Positions 8,688 through 21,613 are shown, counted from the first letter of the stretch. The stretch: 64,000 nt of DNA from Isoetes taiwanensis (GCA_021234155.1 JAJEKV010000052.1:4879606-4943605), one strand, 5' to 3'. Notes: generated by a model not told the origin, from the sequence alone. Made by a program: numbers and translations.

Positions 8688-9541
8688 TCACAACATGCCT
8701 TGTTCTCCTGCATGCAAGGATGTGCTCCAATTACCAACTGAAATTTGTATAGAATATACAAGGTGAAATATAACAGGATAACAGGCACCTTTTGTATGTT
8801 AGAGGTTGTGCTGGAACTCCTTTAGTGGCATTGTCTTCTTCATCAGATTCACTAAGTATAACCATTGCTTGCCTTCTTTTTTTGCAGACAAGTTTTTACT
8901 CAAGCCTAAATTGAATGAATTATCCAAACAAAATTTGCACATCCATGGTGGAAGAAAACAGGGATCAAATATATTAATTGTTTGAACAAAAACCGTTTGG
9001 CTGATGGTTTAGGGCTGTTTTGAGCAATCAAGGTTTGCCTGCCTGAAATACATATGGCAAAATTACTTTTGCCTTGTTTTTTTTTCCAAATGCTACTTCT
9101 ATAGGGATGTCTTCATCAAACCTTCCTGGTCCTTGACCGTGTCCCTGTTGACCTTGGAAACGACTGCCTGAACCTGCTTGTCGACATCTTCGCCATCGTT
9201 TTCCTTCCCTGTAGCAACCATATTAGAGGAGGCCTTTGTAGAGGCAGCTGCAGCATTTGGAACTATAATATAATTGGTAGCACCATCATTACTACTTGAA
9301 TCTCCCTTAGATTCTGCATGGGTTGGTGTCTTCAACACTGTGTTGTCAGGTGCTGCAGTGTGCTGCAGACTTGTCCAATGTCTACAGCATCTTCTAATGT
9401 TGCCAATTCAAATTGAGACCCTGAAAATAAGCATGTACCTTTTTTTCCATGTCTTGGCTGTGGAGTTTGAACCCTTGTAGACTTGTGCTTAGCTGATCCT
9501 GGGGTCCTTTTACTTCTTGGTGTATTAACTTGTTTCCTTTT
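8688..9541 (-). other. Linker between the RING and phosphatase parts
   Basis: This holds one short polar minus-strand frame (9338-9099: Asn/Ser/Ala-rich, then lysine/aspartate-rich, low complexity) and otherwise AT-rich DNA with pyrimidine tracts. It probably contains introns and a disordered linker. I cannot set exon borders. Confidence 0.35.
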
Positions 9542-9838
9542 CTAGTTGCTATCAGGAGTTGTGGCTACATGCTCATCAACATCAATTATCTTATTCTCGG
9601 TTTTGTGAGATGCTCCAGCATATAACACTTCCTGCTTTACTGTATTAAGCTTCCCCAATTCCTGCTCTAACCCTGTAGGAATAGTCTCTGAGCACTCGAG
9701 GCAGCATGTTTTTTCCATGAGCAAACTGAGGCAGCTCACATGATAATGATGTCCACATTTCATCCGCAGGCTGAGGGTGTAATCATCCTGGAATGCAAGA
9801 TCACAGGTGGAGCATCTCTCCTCATCTCCAATTGGCAA
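9542..9838 (-). pseudogene. RING-finger domain fragment
   Basis: RING domains recruit E2 enzymes for ubiquitin transfer. The motif is complete: CSTC, then CGHHYHVSC after 18 residues, then CCLEC, giving a C3H2C3-like set of ligands near residues 9-51. It reads in the same frame as the coiled-coil segment before it and is separated from it by a single TGA at 9839-9841. The frame ends shortly after an acidic tail (VDEHVATTPDSN). Confidence 0.65.
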
Positions 9839-10520
9839 TCAGAATGGTATTGGAGTGATGCTGACCAGTTGATCATTTCTCTTGGTCATCTCCCTCAGCC
9901 TGGTGACATTCTGCAAGTGCTGCTGGGCTTTTGCAAGGAGAGACTCGTTGTTGGCAATCTCAACAGTTAGTATAGCCACCTTTTGTACCATAGTTTCATC
10001 TATTGGCCCACCCCCCATTTCAAGGAGGGACTTCACCATATACTCTGCCATATCTTTCTCCCTCTCTCTCCAAAGAATGAATCTCAGCAGAGGCACCTGC
10101 ATTAGGATCTGACAGTGCTTGAAGACGTGCAATATTGTCCTTTATGGTCCGCAACTTCCCCTCTGCAGCCGAGAAGAAGGTGCCCTTTGCCTGAGATTGT
10201 GCAACTAGTTCCTTCTTGGACACTGGATCACTCTGTTGCATTTTTAGGGCATCCTGCATACCTTGGATCATGCTTTCCAGGCGGGAAATATTTTCCTCAT
10301 AAATTGAGAACGCTGCTGGGCACATTGCAGTACTCCTGAATGACAACCTCCCTTCTAATTTTACACCAGTGCCTGCTGAGGCTGGCCTTTCTGCTATGCT
10401 TTCAGGTGCTGTTGTCTGCTGTGATTTGCTGGGCTCTGCTATGCTCACAGGGCCGCTGATGTTGGGTTCACTCTTAACCTTGCTCGAAAAGGCCCTACTT
10501 TTTGCTGCCACTGCTGCCAC
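9839..10520 (-). pseudogene. Coiled-coil N-terminal part of the RING gene
   Basis: Two overlapping minus-strand frames cover this part. The first (10520-10020) begins MAAVAAKSRAFSSKVKSEP, is disordered, then becomes heptad-like (YEENISRLESMIQGMQDAL, KLRTIKDNIARLQAL). Near 10080 the heptad pattern continues in another frame (AEYMVKSLLEMGG, VEIANNESLLAKAQQHLQN) and runs to the TGA before the RING. A long coil followed by a RING is common in plant E3 ligases. One frameshift and one nonsense codon suggest decay, or undetected introns. Confidence 0.5.
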
Positions 10521-11012
10521 ATTAACATACTCTTGGTATGTTCACTAACGTGATGGAACTGCCCTATTAGTATATGTTCAAGACATACTAATAAAAAAAA
10601 TGACGAAGCCATTAACATACTAATAGTACCTGTTGGAATATATTAGAAATAGAATTCATGCTCGCAACCTCACTTGCAACACATAAATATTTACTTATAA
10701 TGACATAGTTTGTTACCACCATTGCAATTGCCCTTAGACATTAGAGGCACTAGCCATAAGACATACAAAAGCTTTTACATCCGGCAACACTTAATAACTA
10801 AACAAGCTTACGACTTACATACATTTATTTTCAAGATATAGATCTTAAAGGAAGGCTTAAGAATGCTATAGACTATACTTTAGCTGTGTTTATTAAAAAA
10901 TATAATTCCTAATAGGTTCCCAACTTGTACAATTTTTAGCTCTTTAGATGCAGTAAAGTTAAATCCATCATTTTTATTAGTTCTTAAATTATGTCCGACA
11001 AAAAGCCCAGCA
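10521..11012. repeat. AT-rich spacer with small palindromes
   Basis: There is no coding sequence. At 10525-10550 aacatac and gtatgtt form a hairpin; at 10566-10592 attagtat and atactaat form another; a further aacatactaatagt copy lies at 10613-10627. These could be the remains of a foldback transposon end. The rest is plain AT-rich sequence. Confidence 0.4.
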
Positions 11013-12300
11013 ATGCTGGGCACTTTTTCTAATAAAAGATATAAGAGAGAAGGCAATCTTCTCTACCACAAAGACAAACTTTGTGTCCCTGAATCATCAA
11101 GAGTAAGGAAGTTAATTCTTCATGATACTCACAATAGCCCAATAGCCGGCCATGCAGGGTTCATGAAAACCTACTTTATGATAAGAAGTAGTTATTATTG
11201 GCCCAACATGAAAAAGGACATAGCCAACTACATTCGACAGTGCCAGTTATGTCAACAAACAAAGGCCGAGCAACTTCGAATTCCAGGAACTTTGGAACCC
11301 TTGGCAGTGACAACCGCTAAGTGGAAGGTTGTGAGCATGGATTTTATAACCGGACTCCCATGAACAGCAAGGGGCCGTGATGCCTTAATGGTAGTGGTCA
11401 ACAAGTTGTCTAAGATGGCCCACTTTTTGCCATGCCGAACCACGAATAAGTACCTTTTGGAAGGACTTCTTCAACATGATCCAGACCAAGTTGGCTATGA
11501 GCATGGCTTATCATCCCCAAACTGACGGTCAAACGGAGCGCACCAATCGAATTCTAGAAGACATGTTAAGAAGCTATGTGTGGAATAAGTAGTCCAATAA
11601 ATGGGATGACTACATTTACTTGGTAGAGTTTGCATATAACAGTGCCAGGCAGGAATCTTCACAAATGTCCCCTTCATGAATAATTATGGTTATCAATGCT
11701 TGGCACTCGACACTTGGCATAATCCACTGTCTAAAGTTGAAGCTTCTCAACAAATGTTGATCGATATGCAGCAGGTAGTGGAAGAGGTTAGAAGCTATCT
11801 AAGGTCAAGCAAGCAAAGCTTCGAATTAGGAATTGCAAGAAGCTTGCTTCAAGATAAGCGGGACCTTTCAAGATCCTAGAGCGAGTAGGGAATCAAGCCT
11901 ACGAGCTCGATTTGCCAGCCTATCTTAAAGTCCACAAAGTCTTCCAAGTAAGCCTATTAAAGAGGCACACTCCGAACCCAGAAGAGGTCTTGGAGACTCC
12001 AATCTTGTTGGAGATGACGAAGGAACAAATCGAGATAATTTTGAGGTTAATTCTCGATGAGGCATTTAAGAAGACAAGAAGGTTCTAGTTCCTTCAATAT
12101 TTGGTCAAGTGGAAGCACTTACCCGTGAAAGATGCGACATGGGTATTGAAGCAAGATTTAGAGAAGCAATACCTGGACTTCATGAAGCAATTCGACAGCC
12201 AAGTCATCTCCGAATTGGTCGATGCCAGCCTGTCAGGTGCTTTAGCTAAACTTTATTATGTCTTAGTGTATGAGCAGGAAGACGTATGCATTCTAGTCTA
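11013..12300 (+). pseudogene. Second gypsy element: integrase and chromodomain, broken
   Basis: The frame at 11013-11363 has the integrase zinc-binding domain (H..H in LHDTHNSPIAGHAGF, CQLCQQ) and the start of the core (VVSMDFITGLP). A stop at 11361-11363 and further breaks follow, with core pieces MAHFLPC, MAYHPQTDGQTERTNR and LVEFAYNS in shifted frames to 11660. Some core sequence is missing between about 11450 and 11500. The chromodomain lies at about 12090-12200 (YLVKWKHLPVKDATWV). The 5' half of the element is absent. Its 3' end continues at 25052, beyond the inserted 12.2-kb element. Confidence 0.8.
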
Positions 12301-12826
12301 GTAGGGTGCATACGCAGGAATCTTGAAGTGTAGGCGATGACGAGATACCCTCCAGGGGCGTTCTCTAGGCCAGCACGCACCAAGAGTGTGCGTGACCGAA
12401 AGGGTCATGTGAGAGGAGCACAGCATGGTGGGCGATGATGAGACCATCACTCGGATGATCTCTATGCCACGATGCAGGGCATGTGCACATGACCATAGGG
12501 GGGTCATGGTGAGGTATACGTGATCATGCGCGATGATGGGATCGCGAGATGTTCCCTAGCTTAAACCCTCAGGGGCATGAGGCACTGCGGGTGTACTCGA
12601 TCAAGAGGATCTTGTATAAGACAGCACCCTATCATGGGCAATGACAGGATCATCTTAAATGGTCCTTAAGCTCAAATCCTAATAGCCATGATCGAGTGCA
12701 AGGTAGTAGAGGTAACCTTGAGCTGGTAGTTCGGCTCAAGGAGGTAGTAAGGGGGGTGGTTCCATAAAACCACAAACTTATTAACTAAACTAATGTAATG
12801 TGCTACTTGTGTAGGCCAATGAAGAC
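12301..12826 (+). repeat. 3' untranslated part of the second gypsy with about 100-bp repeats
   Basis: There is no coding frame. A word like ggcgatgatgagaccatc recurs near 12331, 12429, 12527 and 12634, about every 100 bp, with partly conserved surroundings (gggcatg, taagctcaaa). This looks like a degenerate tandem repeat between the polyprotein and the 3' LTR. The last five bases (aagac) are one side of the target duplication of the next element. Confidence 0.5.
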
Positions 12827-14495
12827 TGTGACGTCCCCTACTCATATACGGTGCACTCACCGTATACAAACAGGAGTTCATCCCCCATACCAGCTCCAAC
12901 TGATACAGGGCCCTCCACGTGTCACTGCAACCTTGAGTTCCAGTGGGAAGAATGAAGGGGTCATTTTACCCTGTCTCCCTTCAGGGCCTACCTAGCTGCG
13001 GAAGCGTAAACATACATGTCAGTAGTACATACATCAACATCACATGACCATCACGAAGGATGGTTCACCACATATCTGCATAGACAAAGATCAACACATC
13101 ACATAGGGAATCCTACCCAAGGCTCAGACACAGGGATGGACTGACAAGCTTGGGTCTCCAGAGGTCATTGCAGACAGAATTCATGGCAATGGATTTGGCT
13201 GGCATAAGAACATGGCATTGGGTTGTCCACTCCATCCGCCCCTCCTGTGCACACTTTGCTGAGTAGGTTGAAAAGTGTTGGGACCTGACTGTAGCCCGCC
13301 GGATGCATAGCCGAGGGGGCTATATCCTGGGTTACATCTCCCCAGGTCCGATGGGGCAGGTAGGGATCGCTCCCTCCAGAGATCTACATGCTGACTCAAG
13401 GTGACTAGAGGGCCACTGCCCTTATTCGACTGAACCCAATGGAAAGTGAACCCCACTTCACGGGTGTCGAGCCCATGCCTTGCCCACACTCGGTGGCAAG
13501 CCATTAGACCTAGTCACAATGACCCCCGGTAGCACTAACACACCATAGGGATCACTCAAGAGTCAGAACACGAACCTCCTTGTGAGCCAGTCTAGTCCCT
13601 TCACCCACAACCAGGTGTGGTTCTTGTACACAGGCCGAATCTATATGGTGCTAGAGAGGCTAATCTAGGAGCATCTACTACTAAGCTTTAGGTCTCTACC
13701 CCCCTTCCCAATACAAGGAGTTCATAGAGATACATCATCCACATACATCATAAGAGAACTAAAGAACAAGATCTAATCTATATCATAGAGTTAGGTTCTT
13801 TAGTTAGAGTCTGGTATCTAGAGATCTAGAAGGCTGCTATGGGCAATTTAATAGGCTAAACCTACTGATTCTATGGCTAAAAGAGGGTTTAAGCTATTAA
13901 ATTGCCTAAATACCTGATCCTTGAGTTCCTCCTCTTGACCTGAGTTCGACTATCCTGCTGACATGCTCGAATCAAGGGAAACTAATGATGCAATTCTCTC
14001 AGACAGAGTCTGGGAGGCGGTTTTGACCCTTGGGGCAGCCAAAACAGAGCTCTAAAACCCTAGAAACGAAAAATGGGCAAGTTAGGGTTTCCCTTCCTAA
14101 ATAGACATGGGGGTGGCTAGGGTTTCCAATTATCCCCTTTAGGCATGTGGGATAATTGGGAATGGGCCCACTTGCCTTTAATGGCTAGGTGGCAAAATGT
14201 GCCCACATGGAAAGGTGTGCCCACATTAATGTGCATATTGGTAAATGTGCACATTAATTGCACACTTGGGTATGGCCCACTTGGCATAAAGTGTCCACAT
14301 GGGAAAATGTGCACCTAGATAAATGTGCACATGGTTAAATGTGCACATTAATAAATGCACACTCCTTGCAAGTTGCCCCCTAGGGGCTACCCACCTGGCT
14401 ACACGTCGGCGTACACGTCAGTCGGGGTGGCGTGTACGCGTGACGAGGCAGTACAGTATACGTCCTGGGACCGTATACTGTGCTGGAACGTCACA
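12827..14495 (-). repeat. Left LTR (3' LTR) of the minus-strand element
   Basis: It is 1669 bp long, with TGTGACGT at the left edge and ACGTCACA at the right. It is near-identical to the right LTR over long stretches (for example 13640-14495 against 24190-25051). The outer end of U3 is strongly palindromic: acagtatacg/cgtatactgt at 14452-14480 and gcgtacacg/cgtgtacgc at 14408-14438. The other end has tatacggtg/caccgtata at 12842-12861. Segment 13076-13132 is inverted relative to the other LTR. Confidence 0.85.
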
Positions 14496-14509
14496 TTCTC
14501 CCCACCTTG
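14496..14509 (-). promoter_or_regulatory. Polypurine tract of the minus-strand element
   Basis: On the minus strand AAGGTGGGGAGAA ends immediately before TGTGACGTTCC, the LTR start. Confidence 0.75.
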
Positions 14510-14569
14510 AAATGATGCTGTCCGCAGCATCGTGGGTCTCCCCACCTTGGAATCTTCCTAACCTGCAAT

Positions 14570-15115
14570 CAACCTGATGCATACGATATACTACTATAAT
14601 ACTTACATATTTATTAAGATTACCTTAAGGTAATATTTTTAAAACATTATTACGCCATTACATTATCAAATCACTTGTCAATTCGTAACTTCTATTAAAA
14701 CAAGGTACTTATTAGTCTCCGTTATCACAACATTTAGTTTATCACAATTTAACACTTTCATATACAATTATTATTTAAGGTACTCTTCATCCCTTGCAAC
14801 ACATTCCAACAAAATTTGTGTTGCAGGTCTTCGCACCTTAAAATCCTGCATTAACTTTACAATATCTATAATTACATACTTACTATCTTAATTATTAGAA
14901 TTACTCTAAGGTAATGTTTAAGACATTACTGTACTATTTCATTATCCAATTAACTTATCACTTCATAACTTAATCCACGCAAGGTAATTATTAACCTTAC
15001 TTAATACAACATTTAAGTTTATCAAAGTTTATCAATTTCATACAAAATTTACACTTCTAAGGTACTCTTCATCCCTTGCAACACATTATAACAAAATTTG
15101 TGTTGCAAGTCTTCG
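14570..15115 (-). repeat. Tandem duplication of about 283 bp, AT-rich
   Basis: The words ggtactcttcatcccttgc and acaaaatttgtgttgca occur near 14779-14830 and again near 15062-15113. The whole stretch from taccttaaggtaat onward is present twice with about 80% similarity by eye. A partial third copy (ccctaaggtaatatttatga) lies at 15698. It sits next to the polypurine tract, i.e. in the 3' untranslated part. Confidence 0.65.
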
Positions 15116-17650
15116 TAGTTCGACCTCCTTGCCACCTATTATTAATTATTAATAAAATTTTGGTTATATGGTGACCACCCCACCTATCTACATGGATGCA
15201 TGGCTAATCTCCCGGCGTAGGAAGAGGGTGGATCTTCCATTATGGCCGTGGAGACAGCGCCTATATGCCTATATGCCGCTCATGCCTACACCCTAGTTGC
15301 CCAGCGTGGAGGATAGGTCCTTCCCGTATATGGGGCGTGAAGGCCAGATTCCTCCTATCAAAGCATATATGGGGCTAGAGGTGCTTTCCCTATCAATGCA
15401 TTCCTCAATGACCTCCTTTCTCTCGAGGTCGTCTACTTCCGTGGGACAGAAGTAGACTTTCTAATCTACCTTCCACTCATCCAAGCGGAAACGCGGTCAT
15501 GCCTACATTGACATTACACCACGCCCTAGAGATCATCGTAGTGGTCTCATCATCGGTAACAACGCATGCAATCCATACCAAACATAGGTTGCATGCGTAG
15601 ATTAATCTTAACTACACATGAAACTAATCTAAACACAAATCGACATGCCTGAGCCGATTTTTACTGGCTCCTTTAATGCATGTGATCAACATAATTACCC
15701 TAAGGTAATATTTATGAATTAACATTATCATAGTATCGGATACATTACTTCCGATAGTACAATTATATTTACTCTAAGCTTTGCAATATTTAATGACTTT
15801 TAGATCGCGATTATTTAAACAATAACCCTGATTTAGACCTATTGTATCATAGACAAGGTTTTAATTATCATACACAAGAATTAGATGTGCTTCTTATTCT
15901 CTTCCTTGGGTCCTACATTACCCTTGGAAGTATATCCCTAAGATGCACTTAAGTATATCTGAATTCTATTTTCTATTTATATTTATAAGGACCCCGAGGT
16001 CATATAGCTATCCTTGGAAGGAATTGCATCCTTGCGAAGGATTAATTAACATGCTACCTCATATTATCGTTGTTATTTAACTTATTTCCCTATGATACAT
16101 TTACGTATAGCAAATTCTATGCAGTTAATAGGATCTATATTTAACTTATCAACAAGACACATTAAAGCTTATAATACATGCGCACACCTTACCTAAAGCT
16201 AGAACGCATCCACCCATTGAGCCGGCGTCGAGTAATTTTTGGAGATGACTTGGTCGTTGCATTGCTCCCATAGTTTTGCTCCACTTCATTGGTGTAGTTA
16301 GCTACTACGTCAGTCTCGCCGTTGAAGGCCTCTTGAGCACTAAGGTATCTATCTATCTTACGCTCTATTCGCTTCGGCCATTGCCGGAGTGAACTCTATT
16401 CGACGGATCGGTCAATTCGATGCAAGTACGTTCAATCATAAGATTGAGCTCTCCCACTTTTTTCGAAAAGAAAATGGTCTTGCACCCCTTCAATGACGTT
16501 GTACACAACGTCATATCTATTCTCTCCCCTTAAGAGGTTATACGCTTCTTACTTAGCGCATTAATTTACTAGCCTTAGCTAACATATATAACCATCTAAG
16601 ATGGATGCACATATTATGTTATCATTTATTTCAATATAGTTATGGGTTACCTACTTAGTTAGAACGATTCTAAACCACAAGGTTTTGTCATCATGACAAT
16701 TCCTTTTGTCTCAAAAGACTATTTGATTACTATAATTCTTATTTTAGATGTACCTTGCATGTACTATTCTTTTATATTCTAGATATTCCCCCTTTCTTAG
16801 TTAGTTAAACTCTTGGAATATTCCTACCAATCGAATTGATGTCATCGTAACAAGTTGGCCGGACTTGCTAGATTACTTCTTTTCTTTCGGTTGGATTATT
16901 CTTTTGGAGTTGCTAGATTTATACATGGTCAACAATTATCCTAGCAATGAATCCCTCTTAGCGAGGAGATCAATCTCACCAAGTGGTTTCAATACGTTGG
17001 ATGTCTGTTAACAATTATAGTTACTCCTATGCATTTCCTTCCCAATCCTTGACGCTTAGCTCAATATTGGGGCGATCCTTTCAGCAAGAATATCTGGAAA
17101 TGCTTTCTAATCCCAATATGGATGTTACCGTCCATACCTTTAACCTACTAGGCCCCATGGCCTTAGATGCTTGCGCTTGCTAAAAGCTCATCCACTCGTT
17201 GCCTGCTTGAAGCCGCAAGGTAACGTTCTCCCGAGTCGCTCGATACTTCAGTCTCCTTGACGGTGGCTCCCCTTTGATGTAGAGGTTGACTTTGTTCGTT
17301 AGAAGCCTCTCATTGCTGGTGGCTTGATGGTGTAGTTGATCACTTGAAAACTTCCATGCCACTTTTCAAAAGCCTGAAGGTGGCGCCGTTGTCTTGGCAG
17401 CTAAAGGACGACTCTGTATTCGATATTGTTTCTTGACTCCATCGACGTCTCATACGTCAAGTCCTCTTGAAGAGTGTTGAGGATGTTGATTGCTTCACCC
17501 CTGCAATTTGCCTGACATCTCTTCCTTTGATCTGTTATGCTACGGGAGGGAAGGAATAACAAGGGAACTATGCATGCAAAACATATAGCTTACATAATTA
17601 CAATTACTACTAGAGCTATTAGGTCCCCCTTGTGCCTCCCTTCGAGTTGC
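15116..17650 (-). other. Interior of the minus-strand element, no clear coding
   Basis: No long frame or recognisable pol motif is visible on either strand. Small palindromes stand out: gtctacttcc/ggaagtagac-like arms at 15429-15460 and atgacgttgt/acaacgtcat at 16491-16512. The sequence is AT-rich to about 16200 and more mixed after that. Confidence 0.4.
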
Positions 17651-17654
17651 ACAC

Positions 17655-20548
17655 CTACTCCTTGGCGATGTCATCGGTGTTCCTCCCGTGCAATGGTGTT
17701 GATGATCTATATCCTCCTATTTGTACGTCGGCTCGTACTCCGGGGTAACTTGTTGATATACTTGGGCCCTCCGATGTTTGTCGGCTATGGCATACACGCT
17801 TTGCTGGTCGTTCATGCTTTTGACATTTCGGTCTGCTTCCTGATCCTGTTCTCGGGCTGTAATTGTTCTCCCCTTCATGATACTTGAAGCTATTTGGAGG
17901 CGTCTCTTGAGGCTGTGCGCGATTCCTTTGGCTATACTCCTCTGGAGTTGTTCTCTTCTGCAATTGTTCTTTGAATCGTCCATCCTTGGGTTCACCAAGT
18001 TGCATGCAAGTCCTCGTGCAAGTCATCGGCTCGCCTCGCTTAGTTGCTTCTCCATCGAGCTTCCAACTTCCTTGTTTGATCCCCTCGATCACATGGCTTG
18101 GACGTTGTCACGTTCCACAGTGCTATGCCGTCTTCTTATCTTGAAGTACCTTCCGGTGGCTTTGATTGTGCTCGTCAGTTTTGATCCTCCTGTTGCCTCT
18201 AGAGAGCTCGTGGAAGAAGTCGGTTGCTAGCACTTCTCCATCTTTCAGTTCCTGACCTTTGTCCCTCTATGCATGTCGGTCTCTCTGAGAAGTAAAACAT
18301 CATGGCTCTCCTCCCTGCTGGCTATGTTGTCGGGGTGATGGATCCTTATATCTGCGCAGCTTGACCCTTGAGTTGAGAAGTACTTGCCTTAGATATACTC
18401 TCGTCGTTGAGTAGCCTGGCTATTATCTTGGACTCTCTTTTTGCCGAAGGTGCTTCAGTTGCTATCCTTGTCGTTAAGGTGTCGAATGCTTCTACCTTGG
18501 GCGTTTGATGTCCCACATGTCGGAGATATGATCGGCTTCTTCTCTTCTAATTACTGGTGGAGTACTTGATGAAGCCATCACCTAGTTGTTGAAGGCATAT
18601 CTCCTCGTCGCAGTGCCTTTCGTAAGTGCATCTCCATCTAATACACGTGTCATAGCGCATCACCCTATATTACCACAAGGTGGAATTATGGTCGTCGAGA
18701 TGTTGCCTTCTTAGTTGGCTCGTTGATGTCGGGTCGTTCCTCCCTCTATTGTTGAGGCCACTCGTGTCATAAGTTCGTCAAGTGTTGCTGCTGCTACAAG
18801 ATGTAGTGTTGCGTCCTGACGATGTCCTGGTGCCGTGTTGATGATCTTCACATGATCGGCGTTGTCTCTTATCCTGACATTGGGTGGACGAGCGGTCTTC
18901 TACTTGAGGGCACTTCCCGAAGTGTTTGGAGTCGAAGGTTTGCTTGGCCTCTGGTCGTTCTCCCTCATACTTGCTCTTCCATTTTGATCTTGGGCTATAG
19001 TTGTGCCTCCTTGCTTCCTCCTTTGGTAGTCGAAGTGAAGGAGCTTCCTGATCTAAGCGCTAAATCCGTAAAACATGACTTTAAACTCATGTTTCTCCAC
19101 TATATCTGTGAGCAGCCGAGATATACAATAGACATATACGCATTTATATTGGGATTTTAATTCATCCACTTTTTCAAAACAACTACGAAGATCTACTTAA
19201 ATGCTTATACTCGTCCTTTAGGGTTTCCCCTCCTCCTAAAGTGTTTGATTCTTCGGTTTTGCTGCATCTTCTTCGTTCTGGTTGACTCCGGGATTCCTTG
19301 AGATACTGCTACTATTGTTGAGCTTCATGTCTGATCCAAGCTCGTCACCCCAAGTTGCGAAGAGTGTTCGTCGATGTGATCCCTTGAAAAAGACGCTCCT
19401 CCTTAATGTATATGTTCGTCGTGAGGAGTGCGGTGACCGCTCAACGTCCCTACATGCAGTGTGTCGTTGCAAGGTTGCCAATGTGCGGTGCCTTTGATCG
19501 CTTGAGTAGGATCACCTGGCTATTGCAGATGGGCATTCTTGAATGTCTTCGAAGCTCTGAGATCGTGGTCGGTAGGCAGGCATTGTGATTCCTCCGCAGG
19601 TTGAATTTCTGAGTGCGACTCCTGTTGCTTGGGCTTTGCTTCATTCCGAGGTGCCTCTCCTGTGCCTGGAAGTGTGGTCATCTCCATTGCCCCTACCATG
19701 GCTCCTTCTGGTCGCCTTTGCGTGATTTGTACCTGCTGGCTAGGTCGTCTCCTCCGTTGGGTCCTATCCATTCGAGTCTCGCACTCCTTGGCTGACGTAG
19801 TAAGGTCGTCCTTCCTTTGGTTTCTAGGTGTTTCTGGGTCCGGAATTCATGTTCGAGTGGGATATTCTCCTCCTTGATATTGCCTCTAATGCTGATATAG
19901 GCCTTCAAGTCGGAGATGTTCCTTCCATGATATGCGTCTCCTCCCTCTCATGTTCTCCTACTTTTTGGAACCGATGAAAGTTCTTCTGCTGGTGCAAGGG
20001 AGCTGGAAGCTCGTCCGGGTCAGCCTTAGGTGCTTTGTGGTTGCCTAGCTTGGTTGCTCCTTTTGTTGACGTTGCATGACATTCGCTTGAGTTGCTGGGC
20101 TGCAAGGTCGTAGTTGTCTTCCCTCCGGTTTCTATACGCTCCTGTGTCGCCATGACTTCTCTCGTCGACGGAAGATTATGCCCTCTGGCCTTAACTCGTG
20201 ATGCCAACGTGGCATCGATGTCTAACGTCTTCCTGCACCTGTGTTTTGCTATCTTGCGTTCTTCCATTTGAAACTCATGTGCGTCGAGTTGGTGAAGGCG
20301 TCGAGATCCTCTTTCTGATGTGAGCTCGTGGATGTGGTAGCCGGGAGGTTGCCATCTAGAAGATTCTTGATGCCGTTGGTTACCAATATTCTTCCCATTT
20401 GATGAAGATTGATGATAGGCCGGTGGTGTCCTGTTCTACTCGTTTGTCGATGGAGGTGTTTGTCGTTGTGCTTCCCTCTCTTGGATCTGCCTTTTGGGTC
20501 TCCTCTCCTTATCTGTCTGTACATCAGCTGGGACTTCGATGTCTTCAA
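17655..20548 (-). pseudogene. Decayed gag-like frames of the minus-strand element
   Basis: Several minus-strand frames (18092-17655, 19481-19236, 19771-19520, 20267-19905, 20548-20249) are polar, rich in Arg/Lys/Gln/Glu/Ser/Thr and poor in hydrophobic residues. One contains ADKHRRAQVYQQ, which faintly recalls the basic end of an integrase, but no HHCC, DDE, YxDD or zinc knuckle is seen. They are probably the broken remains of one long gag-type frame. Function is not assignable. Confidence 0.35.
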
Positions 20549-21333
20549 GAAGTTGCGTCTCTAGCTCGTCTGTGGCTCTGGCCTTGTACTACGAAAGCAA
20601 CGCTCGTATATTCTAGAGTCTAAGGGTCTACTTGAAGGGCTCTCCTACAACATTCTGGGCTCTATAAGCAAGCAAGATGGCTCGAGCAGCATTACTGGAG
20701 ACATATCTATAATCTACAAGTCTATGGACATTAGGACATGTGGTATGGCATGACATGATTGTTGTTTTGCAAAGCCCTCATGGTGTTTGAGATATACTCT
20801 AAGGTCCTAGCAAAGTTGGTTTGGGGGGATCCAATCTCTACACATGGAGTGACTTGGGCAGCTCTAGGCTCTAGCTCCTTTCTAGGTATCCTGGCAATAG
20901 GGAGTGTCAATGTGGCGGCTATATAAGTCAAACTCTATTAGAAGGACACAGAATTAGGTCAAGGTTTATGCCTTTGGCATGAGCAGAGGTGATGTACCAA
21001 CAGTTGGACTTGGGTTGCTATGCTGAGGTCTAGATGACTATAACAAAGGGGTGTTCTTGGGCACTTCTATCTAGGAGTAAGGCATCAGCTTCGAGCCGAG
21101 AGCAATACTTGCGAGGTACTAATGGGATATGCTTCTATTCTGACGCATGCACTACGTTTGGGGAAAACAATTCAAGGGTTTGAGCAATTTTGGTCATTTT
21201 GAGCTGGGGTTTGACATTTCTAGCCTAATTTGAGGTCATAAATGGATTCTAGGCTGTCTAATGGTCCTATTGCAACAAATTTCAGGCGATTGGGAGCTTT
21301 GTAGCTCAAGTTATGGAGGTTCAAAGTTTGGAG

Positions 21334-21400
21334 GTCTCACACATTGCGCCCAGACCAATAATGAACTTTTCATTTTTTGTCCTGGCGTGACGTGTGAGAC
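21334..21400. repeat. 67-nt hairpin element, copy 1
   Basis: It starts GTCTCACAC and ends GTGTGAGAC. The two 32-nt arms pair over most of their length around a 3-nt centre (aatgaa-ctt-ttcatt). Mismatches in the arms are mostly of the G-U type. It lies in the leader of the minus-strand LTR element, 1.3 kb from the PBS. Confidence 0.75.
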
Positions 21401-21546
21401 ATTGGCTCTAAATGGGTTAAACTTGTCCAATTTGGATGATATAAGGGTCTAATCCTGCTTATCTCGTCGAGTTAGGCAGAATGGACCCCTTATTTGGTCG
21501 ATTTGGAGCAGTTTTGGGCACTTTTGGGGCATGGTCTCACAGCAAG

Positions 21547-21613
21547 GTCTCACATGTTGCGCCCAGACCGATAATGAACTTTTCATTTTCTGTCCTGGCG
21601 CGACGTGTGAGAC
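21547..21613. repeat. 67-nt hairpin element, copy 2
   Basis: It has the same length and ends as the copy at 21334, with an identical centre, a few substitutions, and the arm ending GGCGCGACGTGTGAGAC. Confidence 0.75.

Noticed and set aside
18822-19160. Plus-strand frames of 60-120 codons at 17-20.6 kb
   Set aside because: They are antisense to the polar minus-strand frames of the LTR element and show no domain pattern.
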